A stretch of DNA of 64,000 bases from Phialocephala subalpina (taxonomy: Eukaryota > Ascomycota > Leotiomycetes > Helotiales > Mollisiaceae). Where the stretch lies: the NCBI GenBank assembly GCA_900073065.1, contig FJOG01000013.1:1256240-1320239 (forward strand). Direction: 5' to 3'. A program made the position numbers and the translations under genes. Shown piece after piece: positions 11,478 to 23,532 of the stretch; positions within the stretch are counted from its first letter, which is position 1; each line of letters opens with the position of its first letter. Below the pieces are notes generated by a model. That model saw only the letters and a program-made list of their open reading frames with translations, had not been told where the DNA came from and searched no databases.

Positions 11478-13022
11478 ATGCTGCCTTCCTGCAGCCCCAT
11501 TCGGCGACGCCTTCTATCCCACCCCCTACGAGCCCTAACATACAGCTATCACCATGTCCTACCCATTTCCCAATCTCGTTTCAACTCCTCGGCAACACCC
11601 AAATCACCACCTCAAGTCATATTCTCCGGCATCCAACCCACCGGCATCCCGCATCTCGGAAACTACCTAGGAGCCCTCCAAAACTGGGTCAAGCTCCAAA
11701 ACTCCTCACCCCCAGGAACAAAGTTGCTGTATTCAATAGTGGATCTTCATGCAATCACGGTGCCGCAAAATCCGGAGCAGTTGAGGAGGTGGAAGAGGGA
11801 GAGTTTGGCGACGTTACTAGCGGTTGGATTGGATGAGAGGAAGGCGGTGTTGTTTTTTCAGAGTGATGTGAGTGAAATGGGTGGAGGAGAAAGGGGCGGG
11901 GATGAGGGCTGATGAGGGAATAGGTTCAAGCTCATAGTGAGTTGATGTGGATTTTGAGCTGTACGGCTAGTATGGGGTATTTGAGCAGGATGACGCAGTG
12001 GAAGGTATATCAGAACGTGGGAAGGAGGGGCAGAAGGGAGAGAATAGGGTATGGCTGATGTTGTATAGAGTAAATTGGCGTTGGAGGAGGGTGCGAGTCC
12101 GTTGGATGAGAGTAGTAAGGCGAAGTTAAAGTTGGGGTTGTTTTCGTACCCGGTTTTGCAGGCGGCGGATATTTTGGTTCATAGGTATGTGTCCAATGTT
12201 TGAGACGGAGGCAGGGGTGAGAAATGATGAGAGAAACAGCTGATGAGAGCAGGGCAACGCATGTACCGGTTGGTGAGGACCAGAGCCAGCATCTTGAGTT
12301 TGCGAGGGAGTGTGTGACGAACTTCAATCACACGTATGGTGGGGAACATCTCGTTGCTCCTCAGACTCTATTGTGTAAGTCTCTTCCTTTTCCTGCGTTC
12401 CACATCCGGCGCTTTCTTCGTCGCCTCTAGTCTCTTCCTACTTTTCCACTCATCCTGCTCCTTGTTTTTCTTCATTTCTTTAGTTATATAATCTTTTTCC
12501 GCTATGGGTTCTCCTGCCACTTCAATCACACCTCTCCGAGAACAACTGCTCACCAGATCTACAGCCCCCGCAAAACGCATAATGTCCCTCACGGACCCCT
12601 CATCAAAAATGTCCAAAAGCGCAACCAACCCCTCATCCCGCATCCTCATCACCGATTCCCCCTCAACCATAAAAAGGAAACTCGCCTCCGCCCTAACAGA
12701 CTCCTCAAACTCAGTCTCTTACTCGCCCTCATCTCGCCCAGGTGTAACCAACCTTTTGCACTTATTATCTGCTTTTGACTCGACGGGTAAAAGTGCAGAG
12801 GAGTTAGGGATGGAACTTGAAAGAAGTGGGATGGGGCTGGGTGCTTTTAAAAGCTTGGTTGCCGAGGCGGTGAGTGAGGGGTTGAAAGGGGTGAGGGAGA
12901 GGTTTGAGAGGGTTATGGGAGACGAGGGGTATTTGGAGGGGGTTGCTGAGAGGGGGGCGGTGAGGGCGAGGGAGAGTGCTGGGGAGACGATGAAGATTGT
13001 TAGGAAGGCTGTTGGGCTGTGA
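11478..13022 (+). CDS. MSW1: Mitochondrial tryptophanyl-tRNA synthetase
   Basis: Class Ic aminoacyl-tRNA synthetase charging mitochondrial tRNA-Trp. Exons 11478-11867, 11924-12004, 12069-12184, 12253-12374, 12565-13022; about 388 residues, bacterial-type length. The signature HIGH-type motif is [12 protein letters not shown] at residues 54-65, followed by WVKLQN and [11 protein letters not shown]. The middle exons give [26 protein letters not shown] and [15 protein letters not shown]. The exon 4/5 join restores [11 protein letters not shown], and KMSKS follows at residues 251-255. The first 40 residues are Arg/Ser/His-rich without acidic residues, as expected of a mitochondrial targeting peptide. 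ATG 11478 was preferred over the in-frame ATG at 11406 because it gives a normal presequence; the upstream start is possible. Intron 4 (190 nt) is unusually long for the window. Confidence 0.94.
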
Positions 13023-14196
13023 GATAGGCGGGTTAGATGTTGCACGATGGATGAGAGTAGTTGTACTAATATTGTATAAAATTCGTGTAGTACATTGCAA
13101 TATACCCGTCCTCTAGATCTGATGTTCGACCCTCTCTCAACGCAAGGTTCCTCAGAAGCTGTATCCCTAAATGTCCTACGCCCAAATAGACGTATTATAG
13201 TACAGTCTTAGACAAAAGATAAATCAAGGATTGTCTCGAGAATAGGGTCTCAGCTCAATCTCAACATTCTCCTTTTTGCCTATCCATGTTCTTTTCCTCC
13301 TATCGATCTTCTCCAGCATTCCCACTGCTGTCAACATTGGACTTGGCCATGGCGACCCCTTTTTGTTCACTCATAAAGCGACATTAATTCTTTCAGGCGA
13401 TGTTTTCTTCACTTATTACTCTGTGTCGGTCCTTGTTTGCTCACAATTCGATAACGGACGATGAAAGCATCTCCTGTCAACACAATCTTGGGCGCTCATC
13501 TCTCAATATCAGCGCTTCCTCACCCATGTCCTTCCCGCCTACCACAAAGCATCAAGCCTTCTTCGCTAATCTAAGTTCGCCACATACGTCTTGTTGATAG
13601 CCGTGAAAAGTACCGTCTCAGAAATTCTCCGGTGACAATAAAAAGGCTCCTGGTTGCAATTTGCAAATGCAACTAGAGGGTGTCCTCACTTCTATCACGG
13701 GCGGGAAGGACGAGACGACCGCCGACACGAAAGACAGACTCCTATGGTGATGCCCAACCGTTGTGGCGGTTTCTTTGTGGAAGAGAAAGATTGCAGACAG
13801 CGTGGGATACTTATCGTGGGCGTCACGTAGATAGTGGGAGATAAAACACAGAGATGGCGAGTCTCATTGAATAGCGACCGCAGCCTCATCAACCAGTGAA
13901 CTAACTGTACTTGTCAAAGGGCTCGAAACCGGGAACTTATTGCCCTTAAAGGTTTGAGTTGTGGGCATGACATTGGTTTTTTGAAAGTACTATACTAGAC
14001 TCGAAGAATGGTAGTTTCTAAAACGGAATTCGAAGCTAGCAAAACATGGTTCTTGAAACCTCGAGTAGGGGGCATGATATCTCTTTGAAAGTGGTAAGCC
14101 TAACTCGAAGGTTGACGATTCGAAGGTATATCGTACAAAAGCAGCACCTCCCTATGCAGTCTTCGGTCTCCTGTTCTCCATGTACCACTACTCTCG
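13023..14196. other. Convergent intergenic region, no gene recognised
   Basis: Lies between the 3' ends of MSW1 and the minus-strand dehydrogenase. Only short frames without motifs. It contains an imperfect direct repeat of about 50 bp (about 13961-14008 and 14070-14117, sharing GGGCATGA, TTTGAAAGT and ACTCGAAG blocks). Confidence 0.55.
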
Positions 14197-15358
14197 TCAG
14201 CATTCGCTCCCAATCGGTACAGCAGATGAACATACCTTACAAGCCTTCTCAACCGCAACATCCACCGGCTCTTCAATCCTATACCCCAACCTCTCCTCCG
14301 CCTTCCTATTACTCGCCGTCGAATTCGCACAAGCATAATAAACATCATTAACCTTCAACGGGCTCTTCTTCCCCACCAACCCAAAAAAGAACATCAACAC
14401 CCTCGCCAGAATCAATGCAAACCCCTTACTCAAGACGGTCGGCTTCTTATCAGCCTTATTCCCAAACCGGTTATAGAAAGTTCTAGCGAAAGTCCAAAAA
14501 TGAACATGCTCACCAGAGATGAAGAATACTTCTCCATCAACACGTTCGGATTCTGGGATTGGAGAAGAGGACGAGTGGGCGCGGAGTAAGGCGACCGCGG
14601 CGGAGATGTGGGCTCGTGCAGCGTCGAGGACGGAGCCGTAGTCGGAGAGGGCAGTGTCGTCGCCGACTTGAATGGTTGGGTCACCATTGAAGTAGAGCTC
14701 GGCGATGGTATTGAGGACAATTCCGTCGCGAGTACCGACCATTCCGCCGGGTCGGAGGGCACATGTTCGGACGCCGCCTGGCTGGTTTGCTTCGAGGGCG
14801 AGCTTTTCTCCGGCAGCCTGTGGCGCGTTAGCAAGGTATTCTCGAAAGGGAAAGGTGATAGCATACTTTGGATCTGGCATATAAGTCCTCTTGATCTTGA
14901 CCCAGAACTAATGGCCATGTTTCGTCTGCATCTGTCTGGCCATCCTGAAAAGAAGGACGGGTGACTGAATTGCTAGAAGTATACACAAGAGCTTTGACAC
15001 CAGCATGTCCAGCAGCCAAGATTACATTCTTCGTTCCCATAACATTTGTATCCTCGAATTCCTTCTCCTTAGCAGTAAGTGCTGGGGCAGTGGCAGTATG
15101 GAAGACGACATCTATCTTGTTGTCGACGAAAACTGACTCGATTTCGGGAATTCCAACAGTGTTGGTCTCGGCGAGATCGGCGTCGATGTAGGTGACATCT
15201 GGGTGGTGTTCCGAAGCTTTTGTGGCCGAACGACTGACGACAAATATCTCAGCCTTGCATGATGAACGAAGTGCATCGACGATGTGACTGCCTAGGAAAC
15301 CGCAACCGCCAACGACGACGACTTTGCCCAAGTCTGGCTTCGATGAAGGGGCGGCCAT
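14197..15358 (-). CDS. NAD(P)-dependent 3-beta-HSD / sterol C4-decarboxylase-like (ERG26-like) SDR
   Basis: Extended short-chain dehydrogenase of the 3-beta-hydroxysteroid dehydrogenase/isomerase family; ERG26 in this family oxidises and decarboxylates C4 of sterol precursors at the ER. Exons 15358-14867 and 14817-14197; about 370 residues. The Rossmann nucleotide-binding motif GGCGFLG is at residues 17-23. The catalytic YxxxK is YARSK at 160-164, ending exactly at the exon junction, and the downstream family motif LRPGGMVG is present. A hydrophobic segment near the C-terminus (LILARVLMFFFGLVG) suggests membrane attachment. The C-terminus is uncertain: the frame ends at 14197, but a good donor (GTATGT) just before the last 12 codons could splice to an immediate TAG. 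The exact sterol substrate is not shown by the sequence, so the gene symbol is withheld. Confidence 0.85.
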
Positions 15359-16116
15359 TCTTGAAAGTAGAGGAAGGCTTTGTATAAATTGCCTTCGAGG
15401 ACGATGTTGTTCGAGAGGGAGCAGCAGCTGATTTATATATCAAGCTAATGGTCTGTGGCACTCGTCCCGAGAGCCTGGCCTTGAACCTGACGGATCGACC
15501 GCATATTCGCAGTTCAGTAAGCAGTCTTGGAGCCGATTGGTTCCGTTTACGGTCGTCAGAAACAATTGTAAAGGACGCATACAATGGACGAATGCAACCC
15601 CTACTTGGCTTGTCCAGACCCAATGCATTTGAGCACTGAACAGGATAGGCAACTTGCCCAATTGCATTTTGAACTGACATTCGGATATTGAAAGTAGTGC
15701 TGGAAGTCCATTTTCTAAAAAGGAAGAAACAAAACACAACAAGCTAAAAAATAACTGACCTCCACCCTCACACTCAGGCACTCAACTCATGCTTCAGAGA
15801 GGAGAGCTTCGATCCAAAGCTTCGGATTCGCAACTTGCGAGCTAGTCTCCTATCTAGGTAGGAAAGACACTCTGATCACATTATGATATGAGACTTTAAT
15901 CTCAGAGGGTGTGGACTTGTCCCACAAAAGTTAGAAATTGAAGCCAAGTTCGACGCAGGAGTTCGGGTTGGACCCGAGAAGTGAGATCCGAATCTCAGCC
16001 TTGTCAAAAAAGGCGCTAGTGAACGCGGACCTCAACCCCAGAAAATCACCAAGTCAACACGAAGGGTAGTCCGCAACGCCTACTATTCCCAACTCCTGCA
16101 TTGTCTGCGCACTACA
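15359..16116. other. Divergent intergenic region
   Basis: 758 bp between the start codons of the ERG26-like gene (minus) and PAF1 (plus). It should hold both promoters. Open frames here are shadows without motifs. Confidence 0.6.
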
Positions 16117-17533
16117 ATGGCTTCTTCGTCACAGCAAAGAGTGATCCACCAGGATTATATAGCGCGGATTCGATACTCCAATGCCTTACCACCGCCCCCT
16201 AATCCTCCAAAGCTCCTCGACATCCCGAATACTGGCCTTGCGAGTGGGCAATACACAACGCCTGGGTTCGCATCACGGCTGGCGCGCGACCAACCGCTGA
16301 ATATCGAAGCTGATGCCGAGCTTGGTATGCCGTTAGACTTGGTGGGCATGCCCGGTATCTTTGACGGAGATGAGAGTTGTAAGTGAAGCGCAAAGTGTTC
16401 AGGCGCAGGAGCTTACATTCGATACAGCTATCCAAGCACCTCTGCAGGCTCCGCCAGTCCATCCTCACGATCGCGCACTCCTCCGACCTCTCTCGACGCT
16501 TGGCAAGCCTAAGTTCTCGGATTCTGGTGTCTCTTTCTTGCGGAGAACAGAGTACATCTCATCCTATACCTCGAAATCACGTTTCGAATCTACAACATCG
16601 AGATCCTTAGTCGATACTACAGGCAATCGAAAGAAGAGAGCACCGGAGAATCTCGACAAGGAGTCACCGGAATACATCAAGAATCAAGTCGAGAGGAGCT
16701 TCTCAGTTGCGGCGCAAAGCCTCAAGAGCGGCCAGTTCACGAAACATCCTACGAAGAAGAACCTCAAGCTCGTCGATGCGTTCCCTCTCCTTCCAGATCT
16801 TACGGCCTTCCCAGATGCCGGCGGCTATGTCTCCATCAAATTCCTCGCCAATCCTCTTCCACCTAGCAACGTGTACGATCTGCGACTCGAGAACAGTATT
16901 CTGAAGCCTATGGAACCAGATGAACAATTGGAACAAATCAAAGCAGAGGCGCGAGAACTGCACCAACGAGATCCTGAGCGCTACCCAGCTCCAGACGAGT
17001 CTATGGAATACGAATTCTACCTCACAGAAACACTTGGCGAAGCCATGAAATTCAAGCGCAAATTCGATACCCTTGATTCCGACAACGACGACGAAGACCT
17101 CTATACTCAGAAGGATGGACAAGGCCAAGGATGCTTCCGCTTCAAGCGAATCCGTGCATATGAGTCTGCTTCTACTACTGGTAATACGGCTGATAAGTAT
17201 GATGAGGAAGTCTGCATCGCGGTGCACGATGGCAAGGATGGAGTACATCAGAAGGCTGCGTACTATTATCCTGTTCTTCAGAAGATTCAGATCAGGCCTC
17301 AGAGGACGAAGAACATCAATATTAAGAGGAATAGATTCCAGGGCACGCAGGATGAGGTGTCGAGGGCTCAGACCGACTTTGTGGATGTGAGGGTTGAAGC
17401 TCCAGATGCGAAGATGCAGGCTGAGAGAGATATGTATGCGATCTATCCATACGGAAAGGACGATGATGAAGAGGATGACGAAGGGGAGGCGAGGAAGGAT
17501 GGGGAGGACGAGGGGTCACAGAATGATGAGTAG
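16117..17533 (+). CDS. PAF1: RNA polymerase II-associated factor Paf1
   Basis: Scaffold subunit of the nuclear Paf1 complex, which travels with RNA polymerase II and promotes elongation and H2B ubiquitination-dependent histone methylation. Exons 16117-16378 and 16428-17533; 455 residues. Conserved blocks: an N-terminal DYIARIRYSNALPPPPNPPK, YTTPGFASRLARDQPLNIEADAE with GMPLDLVGMPGIF, then RRTEYIS, and a central F..AAQSLKSGQ...HPTKKNLKLVDAFPLLPD region. The C-terminus is strongly acidic (DDDEEDDEGEARKDGEDEG), a normal feature of the family. The intron carries GTAAGT and a TACAG acceptor and falls directly after the conserved GIFDGDE motif. Confidence 0.95.
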
Positions 17534-18254
17534 GTCTAATCGGTATGATAATTCGGGAAGACAAAATTTGAGACCCTTAGATCTGGGGAACTCGAGGAAT
17601 AGGCCATCTCTCTGGTTGAAGTTGACTCGAGGGTCACAGAAAGATGATTAGATGGTGTTGAAGGATAGTGCGAGAAAAGCACTTGGTAAGCTAGATTTGA
17701 GGCTTCAGATCTGGCTGTCCTTTTCCCAGATGACTTTGAGGGGATATGATTCAGAGTCTGCATAGCAAGGCGTTATCTAGTCTATGGGCTGTAAAATACG
17801 GCGTACTAAATTGGAAGACACTGAAATCTATGCATCTTCAAAGCCCCTTATGATCAGAAGTAATCAGTGTTTGCAGTCGGTTGACGGGATGCGGAAAGCT
17901 AGTAGTTCGAAGCAGCAATTACCTCCACCACAAGTCTCCTTGTTCATCTTCACGACTCAACTTCCTTCTATAGACTCATCTCAAAAAAATTTCCTCAAGC
18001 TACTATAGACAAGACGCAAATGTCTGCGTCTCCATTACACAACGCTCACTCCCTCCACGTGACTCTCGGCGTTAAGAAAAACACACTAGCTTTGATAATC
18101 ATGACTGCTCGACAGACGAAGCTCAAGTTGCCTCCAGGGTCCCGAACATCAACACCACTTCTTCTGCCGATGAGATAGACAACGACAGTCACTGCGATCA
18201 CGGACCAGTGACTCTCCCTCCCTCCCCCTATTGTCCTCCTCTTCCGCAGCAAGT
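17534..18254. other. Intergenic region upstream of AFG3
   Basis: 721 bp tandem spacer. It holds the PAF1 3' end and the AFG3 promoter and leader. No gene seen. Confidence 0.6.
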
Positions 18255-20973
18255 ATGTCCTCGATATTACGACAATCAAGCAATCTTGCTCGAATATCGA
18301 AATCTTCCCTCCAAGCCGCCACACGAACACAGCTCCGCGCATCGAACCACCGGCCATTACTGAGCTCCAGAATAGCGATCGAGCAATCGAGGGCTTATTC
18401 GAAAGGGAAGAGCGATAACAAGAATCCTGCAAGCAATGGCAAGGTAACGGACAAGAAGGGTGCGGTGCCACCTGCCAAACCTGCGATTGGAACTGAGAGC
18501 CTCTACAATGGCAATTCCCCTCTTTCGAAGAAGGCAGATGAGGCAAGCACACCTCCTGCCGCGGAGACCAACATGAGCAAAATGACAGCAGAGGAGGAGA
18601 AAATGGTTGAAGATCTACTGTCGACGTTAAAGAAAGGTCTACCAAAGGGACAAGTAGAGATCATTGAGCGAGCATTCGAGAATATCAAAAAAGAAGGTAT
18701 CCCGAAGGAATTGAGAGAGTTGGTGGATGAGGTTAGGGGGAAGCCGATGACGCTTGCGACAGCAGCAAAATTGACGAGGTTGACAAGTCAGATGGCGAGG
18801 AAGCAAGCAGAGAGAGAAATCGAGCAGGAGGGAAAGAGCACGGAGTTCAAGTCAAATGACAATGGAGGTGCAGGCTCCCCACCACCGCCACCACCACCCT
18901 TTGGCAGTGAGGGCAAGGGAAGTGGCAACAAGCAGGAGTTCAAGTTTGGTGGGGAGATAAAGTTGGATATGAGCACATTCATATTGTCGGCTTTCGTGTC
19001 ATATCTGCTATACAGAATGGTTATGCCTGGAGAGAGCAAGCGGGACATCACTTTCCAGGAGTTCCAGACGACATTCTTGAACAAGGGATTGGTTGAAAAG
19101 TTGACGGTCAGCAGCGGAGGCAAGGTTCGAGTCGATCTACACCGCGAAGCTACACAGTCGATGTTCCCTGATTCTCCGGCTGTCAACCCGAATTTCCACT
19201 ACTATTTCTCTATTGGCTCTGTCGAGGCATTCGAGCGCAAGTTGGATGAAGCACAAAACGAGCTTGGAATTCCCAGCAATGAGCGCATACCCGTCAATTA
19301 TGTTGGTGCAGAAACAGATGCCTGGAGCCTGCTTATGAACTTTGGACCAACAGTTTTGTTCATCGGTGCTATCTATTTCCTCACAGCTCGGGCAGGTAGA
19401 GGAGGTGGTGGTGCTAGTGGAGTCTTCGGCATGGGCAAGAGCCGAGCGAAGCAGTTCAACCACGAGACAGACGTCAAAGTCAAATTCGCCGATGTTGCTG
19501 GTATGGACGAAGCGAAGGCTGAGATCATGGAGTTTGTAGCCTTCTTGAAGACGCCTGAGCAATTCCAGAGACTTGGTGCTAAGATACCACGAGGTGCTAT
19601 TCTTTCCGGACCTCCAGGAACGGGTAAAACGTTGTTGGCGAAAGCCACTGCTGGCGAATCCCAAGTACCCTTCTTCAGTGTCAGCGGCTCCGAGTTCGTG
19701 GAGATGTTTGTTGGTGTTGGTGCTTCCCGAGTACGAGATCTCTTCGCTATGGCAAGGAAGAACACCCCATGTATCATCTTCATTGATGAAATTGATGCAA
19801 TTGGAAAGGCTCGTGGAAAGGCAGGTTCATTTGGCGGTGGCAACGATGAAAGAGAAGCTACGCTTAACCAGATCTTGACGGAGATGGATGGCTTCAACAC
19901 TGCTGAGCAGGTGGTCGTGCTTGCTGGTACCAACAGACCGGATGTACTTGACAAGGCACTCCTGCGTCCTGGCCGTTTCGACAGACATATCTCGATTGAT
20001 CGACCAACAATGGATGGCCGAAAGCAGATCTTTATGGTCCACTTAAAGAAGATCGTCACGAACGAGGATCTTGAGTACTTGACTGGACGACTTTCGGCTC
20101 TCACTCCTGGTTTCTCTGGTGCTGATATTGCCAACTGTGTCAACGAAGCTGCTTTGATAGGTATGTGACTCTTTCACAAATCTGAGGTTGCCATACTAAC
20201 TTTTCACAGCTGCTCGAACAAGCGCCAAATCAGTGGAGATGATCCATTTCGAACAAGCCATTGAGCGTGTCATCGGTGGTCTTGAGAAGAAGTCACTCGT
20301 CCTCTCACCAGAAGAGAAGAAGACCGTCGCCTACCACGAAGCCGGCCATGCCATCTGCGGTTGGTACTTCAAATACGCCGATCCCCTACTCAAAGTCTCC
20401 ATCATCCCCCGTGGCCAAGGCGCACTTGGCTACGCACAATACCTCCCAGCCGGTGACACCTACCTGATGAACGTGAACCAACTCATGGACCGCATGGCCA
20501 TGACCCTTGGTGGCCGTGTCTCTGAAGAACTCCACTTCGAGACCGTAACATCAGGCGCTTCAGATGACTTCAACAAAGTTACCCGTTTAGCGACAGCCAT
20601 GGTCACACAATGGGGCATGAGCAAGAAGCTCGGTCCTCTCCACTTCGAAGACAACGAAAATAAACTGCACAAGCCATTCGCTGAATTGACTGCTCAAACC
20701 ATCGACTCGGAAGTAAGACGGATAGTCGACGAGGCGTATAAACAATGCAAAGATCTCCTGACAGAGAAGAAGAGGGAAGTTGGTATTATCGCGGAGGAGT
20801 TGTTGACGAAGGAGGTGTTGGATAGAAATGATATGGTGAGGTTATTGGGACCTAGACCATTTGATGAGAATAAGGATTTCATGAAGTATTTTGGTGGTGG
20901 CGGGAAGAGTGCCCCACCACCATTCCCGACTGAGAGCACGGATAGCCCGCCTGAGCAGCCGAGTGCTGCATGA
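18255..20973 (+). CDS. AFG3: Mitochondrial m-AAA protease subunit Afg3
   Basis: ATP-dependent zinc metalloprotease of the inner mitochondrial membrane facing the matrix; it degrades misfolded membrane proteins and matures bL32m. Exons 18255-20160 and 20210-20973; 889 residues. Order: mitochondrial presequence; Pro/Lys-rich linker with a PPPPPPPF run; TM1 about 240-260; FtsH extracellular domain; TM2 about 357-380 ([18 protein letters not shown]); AAA domain with Walker A GPPGTGKT at 452-459, Walker [10 protein letters not shown] and the second region of homology ending RPGRFDRH; then the protease domain with HEAGH zinc motif at 678-682. The [14 protein letters not shown] stretch resembles yeast Afg3 more than Yta12, so AFG3 is the preferred orthologue. 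The intron falls in the conserved NEAALIAAR segment. Start is the first ATG of the frame ([13 protein letters not shown]). Confidence 0.95.
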
Positions 20974-22202
20974 GCTCCAAATGCTCCCTCAATCCGTTCG
21001 AGGTAGCTGCGCCCATTGAGGTGTGGCCGAGGGGAAGAAGCTGCCTGGATGGATAGGCATTGTAGTATTTAGACCCCAAGGAAGAAGGATATTCGGAAGC
21101 ATGGGAAAGCTTTTTTGTACAGGCATGCATGCGCAGATGGCATTTTTGGGCGTTCTCATCGATGGCACGGCAAGAAAAACTCAGCTCTTCTCTTTTGTCC
21201 GAGTCTAGGCGTGTGTGTGGCTGAAGCAGGTTGGGAAGCAAGTGAGCAAGCGAGCAGATAGAGAGATCTATTGTATATATATGTACTCAAACATTACTAT
21301 GATGGTGTTGAGTTAAAGTGGCTTGAGTGTTGATATTTAGATTACGAGAGTGTGCGGTAGAGAGTGCGTGGAAGTTCTTGCAAGTTTCGGAACTTCTCAT
21401 GGTTGACCTGTCGCAGTCAAAGAGGGACATTCGTTCTTTGGTTCTGATTGAAGCATGGCTCTTCCATTTCTCGTCTGGTCAGAACTGACTCCCTGCTGCC
21501 CGCTCTTGGAAGGCTATAAGATCACCTCTCCCCACCGCGAAAGTGGCAGACGAGAACTGATAACCCAGCGAGTCACGTTCATGGTTGCTTCGTTCGCTCC
21601 GAGTTGCGTTCACAGTAGTGCTGTGTTCCTCCCGACGCTCAGAGGGAAAGCTGTGTAGTCAAGCAATGGCAAGCAATATGGAGTGTGGAAGGATTTCCTA
21701 CGTGCTCTGGGAGATTTAGGGGGAGATTTGTCGTCATTCTCATCCCGTTGTCAAGTCTGTTTTGGAAATTTGGATGATAAGGGATGTGGGGATGGGATGA
21801 GGTTGAGGTGTTGTCTCAAAGTTGGGATCATATACTTGACTTCGTCTTTGGTTGAAATGCCGAAGCCAGCAATGTAGTATGCTGTATGATTCGCAGCGCT
21901 GCTTTACTGAATCAATGACGAAGTCCACTATCTCCAAGATGTTTCTTCTATTCATCGATCTCACTCGTGTGAGGTGTGATTCAGGTCAGCTCCGTTGAAG
22001 AACTATAAATTGGATTCCCTTTTACTAGGCTTCTTCCTCCTCTATATTTACAATGCTAACAGTCAGAGACAACAATCTGCTTTGACTTACTACCTCTCGG
22101 CTAATCAGCAGGTTAATTCTACGGCCTGACTTGAGACTTTTCGTAGTGCAAGCATTTTCTCCTCTGCGTTCAAGGTTGCTCTGTTAAGGGGGTATCTTTA
22201 CC
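20974..22202. other. Intergenic, no gene recognised
   Basis: About 1.2 kb downstream of AFG3 with only short motif-free frames. Confidence 0.55.
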
Positions 22203-22735
22203 ATGGACTTCAAAAAAGGGTGGTTTAGTCTTGAAGAACAAGAGGTGCTTATAAACATTTGTTTCCAAAACGAGAATTACACATATCGAGATCTGGTAGA
22301 TCGACTCAATGCTCATTACAACTTAGAACCTGACTCTCCCTACTTTTGCACAGCTCTTCACATCACTGAAGAGTTTAGGGAGTTTTGGGCGGTGTATCTT
22401 AGGACAGGTCCATCACACCAGTCATCAAACGCAAAGTCAAGGATACCACCGCAGAACAAGGAGCACTTGACGGCAGCTCCACTGGCGCAGAACCTACATC
22501 CACAGCGGCCTCGGAAAGAGTACTTCCCACCATGGAAATAACACGAGAAAGACCTATTAATGGAGCTCTATAAGACCAGAGATAGTGGACTTTCGCTGAG
22601 AAAGAATGCCGATGAAATAGCAGACCTCATGAACCAGCGTGCAGAAGCAGAAGACTGGGAGGAAACATACGGATCCAGACGTCACTACACTGGTAATATG
22701 ATAAGTCTGCAACTCCATAAGTACATTTAAGTTCA
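22203..22735 (+). pseudogene. Small unrecognised gene, apparently decayed
   Basis: ATG at 22203 opens a 112-codon frame whose first 65 residues look protein-like (helical, WFSLEEQEVLINICFQNE, DLVDRLNAHYN, EEFREFWAVYL). After about 22410 the coding flavour moves to a second frame (SITPVIKRKVKDTTAEQG) and after about 22545 to a third (KDLLMELYKTRDSGLSLRKN, EIADLMNQRAEAEDWEE). No GT-AG pair that I can find joins these frames, so the simplest reading is a gene broken by two frameshifts. The helix pattern resembles small DNA-binding (SANT/Myb-like) folds, but I cannot assign a family. An unusual multi-intron gene remains possible. Confidence 0.4.
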
Positions 22736-23532
22736 AACCCCGTCTGTTGAGCATTCATGAGTAACAGAACATTGGAGACCATCGATATCCACTTGGTGGG
22801 CGTGAGATTAGTCTGAAATTTTGATTGTGCTTGGCAATGGTGAGTTGACGTGAGCAGAAGTATTCGGACTATGGATCTTTAATCTAGCTTGGTTTAACCT
22901 AACCAGGGTTGGCATGAAATTGTGTTTGGATATCGCCTTCTCCAGCTCTATGCTAGCTACCTAGGTAGCCGGCGCTCAGACTTGTAGCCCTGTTCTAACG
23001 AGTAACAGTGATTTTGCTAGAGCAACAAAAAGTTATTTCCATGATAGCACGAAAGATATAGTTTGGGAAAAGCCAATCCAAGACATGGACTTGCCGTTCA
23101 TTTTCAATCCGTAGAATGAATGATGGTCGTACTCTGAAGAGCTCGCTTAGAAAGGGGGATACAGAGCTGCGCGTACCGTAGAGTGTTGGACAGTTGGACT
23201 ACATGACATAGACGTTCAACAACGCCACGCAACCGACTTGAATGTCCCAAGGCATCTAGGTCTCTATCGCTATCGTATCGCATGCTGCGAAGTCCGCATG
23301 ATTCCAGCTGAACATCAACCCTATCGAAAGCTTGTTAGATCACGTGAAATTTAAAACCCTGACAGGGGTGGCTGCCCAATCGAGGGGCCTGGTGGGCGGT
23401 TTATCAGACTATCGGCTTCCCCATCCTTCCTCATTTCCTCGACTCGACACTAGCCACAGCACTTTCCCCTCATTCAATTGTCCTACCTCGACCAGAGAAT
23501 TTTCACATCACCTTTCCATTACCAACTGAACA
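22736..23532. other. Intergenic region upstream of the 2EXR gene
   Basis: About 800 bp; no coding signal seen. The final 150 bp are pyrimidine-rich leader sequence before the ATG at 23533. Confidence 0.55.

Noticed and set aside
18046..18645. 199-codon minus frame over the AFG3 leader and presequence
   Set aside because: Antisense to a confident exon, with no motifs.
19373..20143. 256-codon minus frame inside the AFG3 AAA domain
   Set aside because: Antisense shadow of strongly conserved coding sequence.
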